Notes: generated from the letters alone by a model not told the origin. 64,000 bases of DNA from Thioclava sediminum (GCF_002020355.1 NZ_MPZV01000005.1:1-64000), one strand, 5' to 3'. Counted from the stretch's first letter, positions 1 through 10,198 are shown. A program made the numbers and translations.

Positions 1-487
1 GATATGCTCCGGTCCGCATCGATCATCGACCAAACCGCCCGCATATCTCTTCAGATATCTATCAATGTCAAAGAGCGTGAGGCCAAAAAGAACCGGAAGC
101 GCTTACTTTGTAGCGCAGCCCGCCCTCAAACCTCAGTAGTGTTCGTTGCCGTCCGTGTCAGCGTTGCTGGCCCTTCCGGCGCCCCGTTGCGGTGTGTGCC
201 GCTTCGGTGAGAGGCGTTCTACGCATAGCGACCGGGGTCCGCAACAGGTTTTTTCATCTGATCGTCACTTTTTTCTCGATACCCTTATTTTCTTGGTCAA
301 AAAAGCGGCGAAAAGCAAAGGGGATGGGCTTGGGGCCGATGGGCAGACACGGAATCGCTCGATACTGCCCCGGGGTCACCCGATTCCGTTTCGCGCAAAT
401 CACCCGAAATCGCCCTGATGACCGGGTGAATCGCCCCCTTCTTTTCGGTGAATCGCCTCCCCTGCCCTCACACCTCCCTGGAATCGC
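1..487. other. Non-coding region, GANTC-rich, no supported gene
   Basis: No open frame here has recognisable protein character. What is visible: a small hairpin at 43-58 (ATATCT, loop CTTC, AGATAT), a perfect 9-bp inverted repeat ACGGAATCG (349-357) / CGATTCCGT (381-389), and five GANTC sites at 352, 382, 428, 450 and 481. The region lies downstream of pssA, so its gene context is to the left of the window. No DnaA boxes or rRNA/tRNA sequence were recognised. Confidence 0.5.
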
Positions 488-488
488 A

Positions 489-514
489 AACGCCGCCCCC
501 GGAGGAGCGGCGTT
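489..514 (-). terminator. Putative terminator of psd-pssA
   Basis: Perfect 8-bp inverted repeat AACGCCGC / GCGGCGTT with a 10-base loop, 26 bp beyond the pssA stop codon on the minus strand. Only a short T run (TTTG) follows, so efficiency is uncertain. Confidence 0.55.
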
Positions 515-539
515 CGGCAGTGTTGAAGAGGGCGCGAGG

Positions 540-1286
540 TCAGGCGCGCAGAATTCTCCCGCGCGCTTTCCAGATCGCAGGGATCAGCATCACCGCGTAG
601 ATCGCAGCCAGGATCACCATCAGCAGCCAGATCCGCGTGAAGACCATCCCCACCGCGATGACCGTGCCGATCAGCAGCACACCCACCGCGCGGCGCGGAA
701 TGCGCATCGCTTTGGGCGAGAAGGTCTTGATCCGCGAGATCATCAGCAGACCGACAAAGCCCAGCCAGACCGCCACGACCACCGGCACCGCACGCGCATC
801 GCCGAGATCGGCGAAGCTGATGAACATCGGCAATAGCGCGAGCCCTGCCCCTGCGGGTGCGGGCACACCTGTGAAGTGGCGCATCGACTCGGGCTCGGCG
901 CGCATCACGTTGAACCGCGCAAGGCGCAGACAGGCAGCACCGGTATAGACCAGCACGAAGACCCAGCCGAAAGCGTGCGTCTCCCCCAGGGCGAAGCGAT
1001 AAAGCAGAAGCCCCGGCGCGACCCCGAAGCAGAGGAAGTCGGACAGGCTGTCGAGTTCCGCTCCGAAATCCGAGGACGCATTGAGTCGCCGCGCGAGCAA
1101 CCCGTCCATCCCGTCGATCAGCGCCGCGAGCAGGATCAGCACCACCGCGCTCTCGAACCGGTCATCCATCGCGAAACGGATCGAGGTCAGGCCCAGCCCC
1201 ATCCCGGCAATCGTGACGAGGTTCGGCACCAGCTGCAGAAACGGCAACCGATCCTTTTCATGCGGGTCGAGTTCGTGGTCTTTCAT
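540..1286 (-). CDS. pssA: CDP-diacylglycerol--serine O-phosphatidyltransferase
   Basis: 248 aa integral membrane enzyme that transfers the phosphatidyl group of CDP-diacylglycerol to L-serine, giving phosphatidylserine. The CDP-alcohol phosphotransferase signature D-x2-DG-x2-AR-x8-G-x3-D-x3-D is complete (D58, D61-G62, A65-R66, G75, D79, D83). Several hydrophobic segments span the rest. It lies 21 bp downstream of psd, so the two consecutive steps of phosphatidylethanolamine synthesis are made from one transcript. The order psd-pssA is common in alphaproteobacteria. The start ATG at 1284-1286 fits the family N-terminus. Confidence 0.95.
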   Translation of the reverse strand: MKDHELDPHEKDRLPFLQLVPNLVTIAGMGLGLTSIRFAMDDRFESAVVLILLAALIDGMDGLLARRLNASSDFGAELDSLSDFLCFGVAPGLLLYRFALGETHAFGWVFVLVYTGAACLRLARFNVMRAEPESMRHFTGVPAPAGAGLALLPMFISFADLGDARAVPVVVAVWLGFVGLLMISRIKTFSPKAMRIPRRAVGVLLIGTVIAVGMVFTRIWLLMVILAAIYAVMLIPAIWKARGRILRA

Positions 1287-1307
1287 CGCGCCCTCCTCGA
1301 GCCTCTC

Positions 1308-2006
1308 TTACCGAATGCCGCCGGAGCGCGCTTGTTCCGTGCTTTCGAGATCGGCGATCACGGTTTCGCCCGCGACCATGTTCTGGCCGATGCAGACGAG
1401 CGGGTTCACCCCTTCGGGCAGGTAGATGTCGAGACGCGAGCCGAACCGGATCAGACCGAAGCGCTCGCCGGTCATCAGGCTCTGGCCTTCCTTCGACCAG
1501 CACAGGATGCGCCGGGCCACCAGCCCTGCGATCTGCACCACCCCGTATTGGCGCCCGTCGGGCAGCGTCACGGCAAGCCCGTTGCGCTCATTGTCCGAGC
1601 TCGCTTTGTCGAGCGAGGCATTGAGGAATTTGCCGGGGCGATAGGCGACCTTCGAGATCCGGCCCGCGCAGGGCAGCCGGTTCACGTGGCAGTTAAAGAC
1701 CGACATGAAGACCGAGACGCGGGTCATCGGCTTGTCGCCAAGGCCCAGCTCCGCCGGCGGCACAGCCGGCTCCAGCAGAGAGACCACGCCATCGGCGGGC
1801 GAGACCATCAGCCCCTCGCGGGTGGGCGTCACCCGCGGCGGATCGCGAAAGAAGTAATAGCACCAGACGGTCAACCCGACCCCGATCCAGCCCAGAGGCT
1901 CCCAGATCAGGAACAGGATGAAAGTGATGCCCGCGAAGATGGCAACGAACTTGCGCCCTTCGGGATGCATCGGTTTGACGAAGGTGGAGAGCATGGAGAC
2001 GGACAT
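1308..2006 (-). CDS. psd: Phosphatidylserine decarboxylase (short, PSD-A type)
   Basis: 232 aa. It converts phosphatidylserine to phosphatidylethanolamine using a pyruvoyl group formed by self-cleavage. The cleavage site is the FGS motif (G189-S190) inside [14 protein letters not shown]. Two hydrophobic stretches near residues 20-50 anchor it to the inner membrane. The start at 2006 is preferred over an upstream in-frame ATG at 2141: it has an AAGAGG ribosome site, gives the normal length for this short class, and avoids a 45-residue extension running through the divergent bfd promoter region. First gene of the psd-pssA pair. Confidence 0.94.
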   Translation of the reverse strand: MSVSMLSTFVKPMHPEGRKFVAIFAGITFILFLIWEPLGWIGVGLTVWCYYFFRDPPRVTPTREGLMVSPADGVVSLLEPAVPPAELGLGDKPMTRVSVFMSVFNCHVNRLPCAGRISKVAYRPGKFLNASLDKASSDNERNGLAVTLPDGRQYGVVQIAGLVARRILCWSKEGQSLMTGERFGLIRFGSRLDIYLPEGVNPLVCIGQNMVAGETVIADLESTEQARSGGIR

Positions 2007-2108
2007 ACGGGCCTCTTGAACTGTTTGCCCGTGCTTACCCCAGTTGCGCGGCGATGGAAACGGGGCGGGAAACGGACGCCGGAGGGCGGCCCTATCTCCG
2101 ACTCTTTC

Positions 2109-2130
2109 TGTCGGATTGACATTTCCGACA
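2109..2130 (+). promoter_or_regulatory. Candidate operator/promoter of bfd-bfr
   Basis: Perfect inverted repeat TGTCGGA (2109-2115) / TCCGACA (2124-2130) separated by TTGACATT. The spacer contains a consensus -35 hexamer TTGACA (2116-2121). A weak -10 candidate CCTATA lies at 2141-2146 (spacing 19). A repressor bound here would cover the -35 box. Iron-responsive control is an inference from the downstream bfd-bfr genes; the regulator is not identified. Confidence 0.5.
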
Positions 2131-2188
2131 AAACTACTCACCTATAGGCGGACAGGAATCCCCCTCCCCGGAAACAGGGCGCACGACC

Positions 2189-2446
2189 ATGATCATCTGC
2201 CATTGTCAGACCATCACAGATCGCGACATCCACGCCGCCATCGACTGGATGCGAGCCTCGGACCCGAATACGATCATCACCCCGGGCAAGATCTATCACG
2301 CACTCGGGAAGCGGGCCGATTGCGGCGGATGCATGCCGCTCTTTCTTTCCACGATGCGCAAGAATACCAATTTGAAAGTGCCGGTCGAACTGACCGGGCT
2401 GAGACAGGCACCAATGGAAGGAAGACGACATGAAGGGCGACGCTAA
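2189..2446 (+). CDS. bfd: Bacterioferritin-associated ferredoxin
   Basis: 85 aa [2Fe-2S] protein of the BFD family. It delivers electrons to bacterioferritin to release stored iron. The cluster ligands appear as C4-x-C6 and C45-x2-C48 (motifs ICHC and CGGC). Residues after about 65 are non-conserved and run into the next gene. The coding end overlaps the bfr start by 17 bp in another frame, which suggests translational coupling. Confidence 0.93.
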   Translation: MIICHCQTITDRDIHAAIDWMRASDPNTIITPGKIYHALGKRADCGGCMPLFLSTMRKNTNLKVPVELTGLRQAPMEGRRHEGRR

Positions 2447-2915
2447 GGTTATCGACTATCTCAACGCAGCTCTGCGCAGCGAATTGACGGCCGTTTCGCA
2501 ATACTGGCTGCACTTCCGGATGCAGGAGGATTGGGGCCTTGCCGCGATGGCGAAGAAATCGCGCGAGGAATCCATCGAGGAGATGCATCACGCCGACAAG
2601 CTGATCGCGCGCATCCTGTTCCTCGAAGGCCATCCGAACCTGCAAAAACTCGACCCGCTGCGCATCGGCGAAGGCCCGCGCGAGACGCTTGAATGCGACC
2701 TCGCAGGAGAGCATGACGCGCTGACCCTCTATCGCGAGGCGCGCGACCATTGCGAAAGCGTACGCGATTACGTCTCGAAGGATCTGTTCGAGGAACTGAT
2801 CGCGGATGAGGAAGGCCATGTCGATTTCCTCGAGACGCAGCTCGATCTCTACGACCGCGTGGGCGCGCAGAATTACGCCCTGCTCAACGCCGCCAAGATG
2901 GACGAGGCGGAGTAA
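2430..2915 (+). CDS. bfr: Bacterioferritin
   Basis: 161 aa, normal length for the haem-containing ferritin that forms 24-mer iron-storage shells. All key residues are at family positions: haem ligand M52, and ferroxidase ligands E18, E51, H54, E94, E127 and H130. It follows bfd with a 17-bp overlap. A clear terminator lies just downstream. Role: oxidation and mineral storage of Fe(II) in the cytoplasm, with Bfd as reductant for release. Confidence 0.97.
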   Translation: MKGDAKVIDYLNAALRSELTAVSQYWLHFRMQEDWGLAAMAKKSREESIEEMHHADKLIARILFLEGHPNLQKLDPLRIGEGPRETLECDLAGEHDALTLYREARDHCESVRDYVSKDLFEELIADEEGHVDFLETQLDLYDRVGAQNYALLNAAKMDEAE

Positions 2916-2945
2916 ACCCTGCCCCTCGCAGGTCGAAGATGCTCG

Positions 2946-2978
2946 AAGGCGCTCCGAACGGGGCGCCTTCTTCTTTTT
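2946..2978 (+). terminator. Rho-independent terminator of bfd-bfr
   Basis: Stem AAGGCGC (2946-2952) / GCGCCTT (2963-2969) followed by CTTCTTTTTG, 30 bp after the bfr stop. Confidence 0.8.
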
Positions 2979-3021
2979 GCGGGCAAAAGATCGGGGGCGC
3001 CGGGGGCGGAGCCCCAAACGA

Positions 3022-3049
3022 AAAGCGGCCCCCGAATGGGAGCCGCTTT
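3022..3049 (-). terminator. Rho-independent terminator of rplM-rpsI
   Basis: Perfect 8-bp stem AAAGCGGC / GCCGCTTT. On the minus strand it is followed by TTTTCGTTT. It lies 21 bp beyond the rpsI stop. Confidence 0.75.
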
Positions 3050-3070
3050 CCAAATCGTATCTCGCGAAGT

Positions 3071-3571
3071 TTAGCGCTTCGAGAACTGGAAGCTACGACG
3101 GGCTTTCGCACGACCGTATTTCTTACGTTCCACAACGCGCGAGTCGCGGGTCAGGAAGCCTGCGGCTTTCAGAGCCGGACGCAGCGAGGGATCGTAGAGC
3201 TGCAGCGCTTTCGAGATGCCGTGCTTGACTGCACCGGCCTGGCCCGAGAGGCCGCCGCCTGCGACGGTCGCGTAGACGTCGAACTGGCCGTCCACGTTCG
3301 CCACGCCGAAGGGCTGGTTCACGATCAGCTGAAGCACGGGACGCGCGAAGTACTTGTCCATCGCCTTGCCGTTCACTTCGACCTTGCCGGTGCCCGGCTT
3401 GACCCAGACGCGGGCGACCGCGTCTTTACGCTTGCCGGTGGCATAGGAGCGGCCTTGCGCGTCGCGCACGGGCTCACGGGGCGTGGAGGTTTCGGTTTCG
3501 GTGGCGCCAGCGTTGTCCGAGCCGGTCACGACCGATTTCAGATCGTCGAGGGTCTTGATATCGTCGGCCAT
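3071..3571 (-). CDS. rpsI: 30S ribosomal protein S9
   Basis: 166 aa. The conserved S9 domain begins near residue 40 ([15 protein letters not shown]) and ends with the invariant basic tail [17 protein letters not shown], which reaches the P-site tRNA. The first ~38 residues are an acidic, Thr-rich extension typical of alphaproteobacterial S9. It is 2 bp downstream of rplM, the usual two-gene ribosomal operon. Confidence 0.97.
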   Translation of the reverse strand: MADDIKTLDDLKSVVTGSDNAGATETETSTPREPVRDAQGRSYATGKRKDAVARVWVKPGTGKVEVNGKAMDKYFARPVLQLIVNQPFGVANVDGQFDVYATVAGGGLSGQAGAVKHGISKALQLYDPSLRPALKAAGFLTRDSRVVERKKYGRAKARRSFQFSKR

Positions 3572-3573
3572 GA

Positions 3574-4035
3574 TCAGCTCCGGGTGTTCTTCTTGTTCAT
3601 CGACTTGACGTCGAGAACTTCAGGCTGTTGCGCTTCGTGCGGATGCTCGGCACCAGCGTAGACACGCAGGTTCGCCATCTGTGCACGACCCAGACGGTTG
3701 CGCGAGATCATGCGCTCGACCGCCTTCATAACCACGCGCTCGGGATGCGCGCCCTCGAGGATCTGACGCGCGGTGCGCGACTTGATCCCACCGGGGTGGT
3801 TGGTGTGCCAGTAGTAGGTCTTGTCGTCACGCTTCTTGCCGGTCATCTGCACCTTGTCGGCGTTGATGACGATGACGTTGTCGCCCATGTCCATGTGCGG
3901 CGTGAAGGTGGCCTTGTGCTTGCCACGCAGACGCATTGCGACGATCGACGCGAGACGGCCCAGCACGACGCCTTCAGCGTCGATGATGACCCATTTCTTC
4001 TCGATCTCCGCGGGTTTTGCGGTGTAGGTTTTCAT
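3574..4035 (-). CDS. rplM: 50S ribosomal protein L13
   Basis: 153 aa. The start [15 protein letters not shown] is the classic L13 N-terminus. The internal GRLAS and [17 protein letters not shown] segments are also diagnostic. The ATG at 4033-4035 has an AAGGGCAG ribosome site; an in-frame ATG 35 codons upstream is not needed. Followed directly by rpsI. Confidence 0.97.
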   Translation of the reverse strand: MKTYTAKPAEIEKKWVIIDAEGVVLGRLASIVAMRLRGKHKATFTPHMDMGDNVIVINADKVQMTGKKRDDKTYYWHTNHPGGIKSRTARQILEGAHPERVVMKAVERMISRNRLGRAQMANLRVYAGAEHPHEAQQPEVLDVKSMNKKNTRS

Positions 4036-4198
4036 CTGTGATCTGCCCTTGTGGGGTATTTCGAATTCTGATGCGGGCTTTTGCGCGATTCCGGACGCGT
4101 TTTCAAGTGCATCGTTTCGGAATTTTTCCAGCAAAAACAATACGGTAAAAATTAGGTATCAAAATACCCCATCTCTTGACGTGATGTTGGGCCGGGTT

Positions 4199-4257
4199 GG
4201 GGGCTCTGCCCCTGGCGCATTCGCGCCTCCCCCGGGATATTTAAACCAAGGCGAAAG
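4199..4257 (+). repeat. Intergenic hairpin repeat, copy 1
   Basis: First stem GGGGCtctGCCCC, second stem GGCGC-attc-GCGCC, then CCCCCGGGATATTT and CCAAG. It lies between the 3' end of the thioesterase gene and the start of rplM. Confidence 0.85.
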
Positions 4258-4276
4258 CGCATAGAGCGTAGCACCC

Positions 4277-4705
4277 CTACCCCATCGCCCGCGGCGGGAT
4301 CGAATAAGTCATGCTCGCGCGCGCAACGGGCCGGTCGTCGCCCTCCGAATAGATCAGCGCATCGCCTACCGCGAGCACGCGGCCCAGCTTGAGTACCCGG
4401 ATCTTCGCGATCAGGTCGGCCCCAGCGGCGGGCTTGCGCATGAAATCCATGCTCGCATTCGTCGTCACCGCCAGCGCCACGCGCCCGATCCGCGCGAGGA
4501 TCGCGATATAGATCCCGACATCGGCCAGCGCGAACATGTTCGGCCCCGAGACCGTGCCGCCGGGCCGCAAATGGCGCTCTTCCACCTTCAGGCGCACCAC
4601 GAGCTCGTCCTCATCGAGCGCGTCGATCGCGAAGTCGCCTTTCACCTGCGGAAACGCCTCGTCGAGAAATTCCGCGAGCTCGCCGCGATCCATTGCCAGC
4701 GCCAT
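4277..4705 (-). CDS. PaaI-family acyl-CoA thioesterase (hotdog fold)
   Basis: 142 aa single hotdog domain. The stretch RHLRPGGTVSGPNMFALADVGIYIA resembles the helix segment of PaaI/YbgC-type thioesterases, where a Gly-rich turn and an acidic residue (Asp of ADVG) form the active site. Expected reaction is hydrolysis of a CoA thioester; the substrate is unknown. It is divergent from the crotonase-fold gene at 4769, 63 bp away, suggesting linked acyl-CoA metabolism. Confidence 0.8.
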   Translation of the reverse strand: MALAMDRGELAEFLDEAFPQVKGDFAIDALDEDELVVRLKVEERHLRPGGTVSGPNMFALADVGIYIAILARIGRVALAVTTNASMDFMRKPAAGADLIAKIRVLKLGRVLAVGDALIYSEGDDRPVARASMTYSIPPRAMG

Positions 4706-4768
4706 GCGCCCTCCCCTTTTCTTGTCCCTCGCTCGCCCCTAGAGTTTCGCCAAAGAGGAGGAGTTTCA

Positions 4769-5557
4769 ATGACCGATCTGGTGATCCGCGAGGATAATGG
4801 CGCGGTGGCGCATCTGACGATGAACAGCCCCGGCAGCCTCAACGCGCTGTCCGATGCGATGCTGGCGGCGCTCAAGGCGCGGTTTTCCGAGCTGGCCGAG
4901 GATACCGGCGTGAAGGTCGTGGTGCTGCGCGGCGCGGGCAAAGCGTTTTGCGCGGGCCATGACCTCAAGGAGATGCAGCGCGGGCGCGAAGCCGAGGATC
5001 AGGGCCGCGCCTATTTCGCCGATCTCTTCTTCCGCTGCGCCGAGGTTATGCAGATGATCCCAGCCCTGCCGCAGCCGGTGATCGCCGAGGCGCATGGCAT
5101 CGCGACCGCCGCCGGCTGTCAGCTGGTCGCGTCCTGCGATCTCGCCGTGGCGGCCGAGGGCACGCGGTTCGGGGTGAACGGGGTGAATATCGGGCTGTTC
5201 TGCTCGACCCCGATGGTGGCGCTGTCGCGTAACGTGCCGCGCAAGGTGGCCTTCGAGATGCTCACCACCGGCGAGTTCATCGATGCCGCCCGCGCCCGCG
5301 AGGTCGGGTTGGTCAATCGCATCGCGCCGCATGAGGAGCTTGGCGCCGAGACCGAGAAGCTCGCGCAGACCATCGCAGGCAAGCTGGGCGCCGCCGTGAA
5401 GATCGGCAAGCGCGCCTTCTATGATCAGGCCAATATGGACCTCGCGCAGGCCTATGAGCACACGGCCGCGGTGATGGTCGAGAATATGCTCTGGCGTGAT
5501 ACGAAGGAAGGCGTGCAGGCCTTCATCGAGAAGCGCAAGCCGGACTGGGCCGAATGA
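4769..5557 (+). CDS. Enoyl-CoA hydratase/isomerase-family protein (ECHDC3-like)
   Basis: 262 aa crotonase fold. Oxyanion-hole elements are present (FCAGHDLKEM near residues 60-69, and AAGC near 114-117). Both general acid/base glutamates of classical hydratases are replaced: the first position is Q118 (AAGCQLVASCD) and the second is G138 (FGVNGVNIG). FCSTPMVALSRNV matches the ECHDC3-type branch. True hydratase activity is therefore doubtful; thioester binding or another acyl-CoA reaction is possible. Start chosen at 4769 because of the strong AAAGAGGAGGAG ribosome site; an upstream in-frame start at 4571 would run into the thioesterase gene. Confidence 0.88.
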   Translation: MTDLVIREDNGAVAHLTMNSPGSLNALSDAMLAALKARFSELAEDTGVKVVVLRGAGKAFCAGHDLKEMQRGREAEDQGRAYFADLFFRCAEVMQMIPALPQPVIAEAHGIATAAGCQLVASCDLAVAAEGTRFGVNGVNIGLFCSTPMVALSRNVPRKVAFEMLTTGEFIDAARAREVGLVNRIAPHEELGAETEKLAQTIAGKLGAAVKIGKRAFYDQANMDLAQAYEHTAAVMVENMLWRDTKEGVQAFIEKRKPDWAE

Positions 5558-5576
5558 GGGGGCGGAGTAAACCCGC

Positions 5577-7762
<2,186 letters not shown>

Positions 7763-7775
7763 TCAAGCGCCGCGT

Positions 7776-7824
7776 GGGGGCGCGGCCCCCACACCCCCGG
7801 GATATTTTCACCAAGAGGAAGGGG
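7776..7824 (+). repeat. Intergenic hairpin repeat, copy 2
   Basis: Stem GGGGGC-gcg-GCCCCC, then CCCCCGGGATATTTT and CCAAGAGGAAG (7811-7821). No second stem. It runs into the 3' end of the acetyltransferase gene and supplies its stop codon (7808-7810). Confidence 0.85.
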
Positions 7825-8323
7825 AATGCGGGTCGCGCGGCGGGGTCTCGCAGATCATGTCGAAGTGCCGGAGCTTGCGCCCCAGCGCCCGGTTTTCCTG
7901 AAGCGACTCGCCATTGGCGCGAAATCCGAGCTTTTCGAGCACCCCGCGCGACCGGTGATTGCCTTCGAAATACCCCGCCACTAGCGGCCGCGCGTCCGGG
8001 GCGTCGAAATGCACAGCGATGACGGCGCGGCCGGCCTCGGTGGCATAGCCATTGCCCCAATGATCCCGGCCCAACCAATAGCCGAATGCGCCGACCTTTC
8101 CGATCACTCCACAAAAATCGCCTTGTCGCGTGATTCCCCAGACTCGCCCGAAATTCTCGCGATTGGCGGCGACGAATGCCTCGGCATCGGTTCTGGTGTA
8201 GGGATACGGCATCTTCGCGAGCCAGCGCGCGACCTCGAAATCATTCGCGGCACGCGTGATCGCATCGACATCTTCCGAAGTCAGGGGACGCAAGACAAGG
8301 CGCGGCGTGTCGATCCGGTGCAT
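7808..8323 (-). CDS. GNAT-family N-acetyltransferase (RimJ/RimL type)
   Basis: 171 aa. TPRLVLRPLTSEDVDAI at the N-terminus and GYWLGRDHWGNGYATEAGRAVI in the middle are typical of RimJ/RimL-like acetyl-CoA-dependent acetyltransferases; the latter contains the pyrophosphate-binding loop. NHRSRGVLEKLGF is the usual late motif. The substrate is unknown. The gene is bracketed by two inward-facing copies of the intergenic repeat: the last residues and stop lie in one copy, and the start codon abuts the other, whose AAGAGGAAG end is the only visible ribosome-site-like sequence. Confidence 0.88.
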   Translation of the reverse strand: MHRIDTPRLVLRPLTSEDVDAITRAANDFEVARWLAKMPYPYTRTDAEAFVAANRENFGRVWGITRQGDFCGVIGKVGAFGYWLGRDHWGNGYATEAGRAVIAVHFDAPDARPLVAGYFEGNHRSRGVLEKLGFRANGESLQENRALGRKLRHFDMICETPPRDPHSPSSW

Positions 8324-8376
8324 CTTCCTCTTGGCCCAAATATCCCGGAAGGGTTCGGGAGGGCAGCGCCCTCCCG
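8324..8376 (-). repeat. Intergenic hairpin repeat, copy 3
   Basis: Reverse orientation. It begins with CTTCCTCTTGG (8324-8334) directly against the acetyltransferase start codon, then AAATATCCCGG, then a longer 8-bp stem GGGAGGGC / GCCCTCCC in which the usual G/C run is altered but still paired. Confidence 0.8.
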
Positions 8377-8395
8377 TCCACGCTCTCGGCCTGCG

Positions 8396-8932
8396 TTACA
8401 TCTTGCGCAGATAGGTCCAAGTCGGAACATGGCGACCGCGCGCGAGCGACCAGCTTTCTGCATCGCCCAGATACTCGAAGCCGCAATTGGTCAGGACACG
8501 GGCCGAGCCCGGATTGTCCTGAAACACCTCGGCGAAGAGAGTGCGGGACTTGTGCGGGTTCGCCTCGATGATGGCGGCGACCGCTTCGGAGGCGAGGCCC
8601 GTATTCCAGAACCCCGGTCCAACCCAATAGCCGATCTCGGACTGGTCGTCGTCGAGACGGGTCAGCGAGACGACACCCAGAAGCTCGCCCATGCCATGAC
8701 GCGAGCCATCGATCGCCCAGACGTCTTCGACGCGGTCTTCGGCCTGTGCGCGCGTTATGAAATTCTCGGCCGTGCCGGGCGGCAGCGGATGCGGGATCGC
8801 GCGAGTGCCTTCGGCGACACGTTTATCGCCGGAATACATCTCGATCAGACCGGCATCCGAACGCCGCAGCGGGCGCAGCACGAAGCGCTCCGTTTCGATC
8901 ACGGGTTGGGTGGAAATCGTCTCCTGGTACAT
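8396..8932 (-). CDS. GNAT-family N-acetyltransferase (RimJ/RimL type), second copy
   Basis: 178 aa. ETERFVLRPLRRSDAGLIEMY and EIGYWVGPGFWNTGLASEAVAAII mark the acetyl-CoA-binding fold; NPGSARVLTNCGFEYLG is the terminal motif. It is related in architecture to the neighbouring acetyltransferase but clearly divergent in sequence. Placed between rpmA and the first GNAT gene. Target unknown; protein N-terminal or antibiotic substrates are both possible for the family. Confidence 0.88.
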   Translation of the reverse strand: MYQETISTQPVIETERFVLRPLRRSDAGLIEMYSGDKRVAEGTRAIPHPLPPGTAENFITRAQAEDRVEDVWAIDGSRHGMGELLGVVSLTRLDDDQSEIGYWVGPGFWNTGLASEAVAAIIEANPHKSRTLFAEVFQDNPGSARVLTNCGFEYLGDAESWSLARGRHVPTWTYLRKM

Positions 8933-9087
8933 GGGCGCTCCTCCTCGAAACGCGGACGAACCGGCGGCTCCTCCTGCCGTGCGGTCCTAGTAAATAAATA
9001 GGACAGTAGGATGACGATACATCCCCCGACCCGGTAAATTTTCTCGCCGCGTTTGCAAACATTTGCGTGCTGCAGTGCAACGAGAAA

Positions 9088-9113
9088 GGGGACCGGCCTT
9101 TCAGCCGATCCCC
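9088..9113 (-). terminator. Putative terminator of rplU-rpmA
   Basis: Stem GGGGACCGGC / GCCGATCCCC with one mismatch and a 6-base loop; TTTCTCG follows on the minus strand. It lies 29 bp after the rpmA stop. Confidence 0.6.
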
Positions 9114-9141
9114 CGATTTTGTGACACTTTCGTCGGTCGGG

Positions 9142-9411
9142 TTACTCGGCGGCCTCCGCAGCCGGGAGGACCGATACGAAGGTGCGGCCCTTGAGGCCTT
9201 TATGGAAGGTGACGCGGCCTTCAGCCGTTGCAAAGATGGTGTGATCCTTGCCGAGGCCGACGCCCTCACCCGGCCACCACTTGGTGCCGCGCTGACGCAC
9301 GATGATGTTGCCCGGGATCGCAGCCTGACCGCCGAACAGTTTCACGCCAAGACGACGACCCGCAGAGTCGCGGCCGTTACGGGATGAACCGCCTGCTTTC
9401 TTGTGTGCCAT
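9142..9411 (-). CDS. rpmA: 50S ribosomal protein L27
   Basis: 89 aa. [24 protein letters not shown] is the invariant L27 N-terminus, which lies near the peptidyl-transferase centre; no leader for proteolytic removal is present. It follows rplU by 12 bp. Confidence 0.98.
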   Translation of the reverse strand: MAHKKAGGSSRNGRDSAGRRLGVKLFGGQAAIPGNIIVRQRGTKWWPGEGVGLGKDHTIFATAEGRVTFHKGLKGRTFVSVLPAAEAAE

Positions 9412-9423
9412 GGGTGTCTCTCC

Positions 9424-10056
9424 TTATTTCGCGAGCTCTTTGGCCTGCTCGACCCAGTCGGGCTTGACCTTGGTAGCTTCAAAGGTTTCGGGATCGACCG
9501 AAGCGAGCTGAGCGTAGGTGGTGATGCCAGCTTCGTTCAGCTTCTTCTCGGCCGCCGGGCCGAGACCGGTGATGACCTTCAGATCGTCCGCTTCCGCGAC
9601 GGCGGCATCAGCCTTCGGCGCGGCTTTCGGAGCAGCAGCGGCCTTGGCGGGCTTGTCCGGAGCGGCTTCGCCTTTGCCACCATGCGCTGCACGACGTGCG
9701 ATCGCGGTGCCGACGGCTTCCTTCACGCCCGACTTGTCGCCGCCGGTGGCGAGGACGTCGGTGACGCGCAGCAGGGTCAGCTGCTGACGGTGACCACGGG
9801 TACGCTGCGACGAGTGCTTACGACGACGCTTGTGGTAGGTGATCACCTTGTCGGCCTTGATGTTGTCGATGACTTCCGCCTGCACGGCCGCACCTTCGAC
9901 GAGCGGGGTGCCGAACTGGGGCTTGTCGCCGCCGACCATCAGAATCTCGTTGAACTGGACTTTATCGCCAGCTTCGGCTGCGAGCAGTTCCACGCGGAGC
10001 AGATCGCCCGCCTGAACCTTGTATTGCTTGCCGCCGGTCTTGAGGACCGCAAACAT
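9424..10056 (-). CDS. rplU: 50S ribosomal protein L21 with C-terminal helix-hairpin-helix extension
   Basis: 210 aa, about twice the usual length. Residues 1-103 are canonical L21 (MFAVLKTGGKQYKVQAGD, then KRRRKHSSQRTRGHRQ). Residues ~104-155 are an Ala/Lys/Pro linker. Residues ~156-210 hold a helix-hairpin-helix-like segment (DDLKVITGLGPAAEKKLNEAG). Such fused L21 proteins are, to my knowledge, known in Rhodobacteraceae; the role of the tail is not established. The start at 10056 is used because the protein begins exactly like L21; the upstream in-frame extension overlaps the terminator region. Confidence 0.96.
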   Translation of the reverse strand: MFAVLKTGGKQYKVQAGDLLRVELLAAEAGDKVQFNEILMVGGDKPQFGTPLVEGAAVQAEVIDNIKADKVITYHKRRRKHSSQRTRGHRQQLTLLRVTDVLATGGDKSGVKEAVGTAIARRAAHGGKGEAAPDKPAKAAAAPKAAPKADAAVAEADDLKVITGLGPAAEKKLNEAGITTYAQLASVDPETFEATKVKPDWVEQAKELAK

Positions 10057-10160
10057 GGGTCTTTCCTTTTCTTCATCCGCGCCCTGTGGCCCCTGATCGG
10101 AGTTCGTTGGACCTGTCGGCCCGCCGTCGGACTGCGCGCTCCTCATGGGAGCGAAGTTGC

Positions 10161-10198
10161 AAAAACGAGGCCCGGCGGAAAGAAGACTCTCCGCCGGG
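10161..10198 (-). terminator. Rho-independent terminator of the CaiB/BaiF-family gene
   Basis: Perfect 9-bp stem CCCGGCGGA (10171-10179) / TCCGCCGGG (10190-10198); on the minus strand it is followed by CCTCGTTTTTGC. It separates this gene from rplU. Confidence 0.75.

Noticed and set aside
1-487. Replication origin
   Set aside because: GANTC sites alone are not enough; no DnaA boxes, A+T-rich unwinding element or origin-type genes seen.
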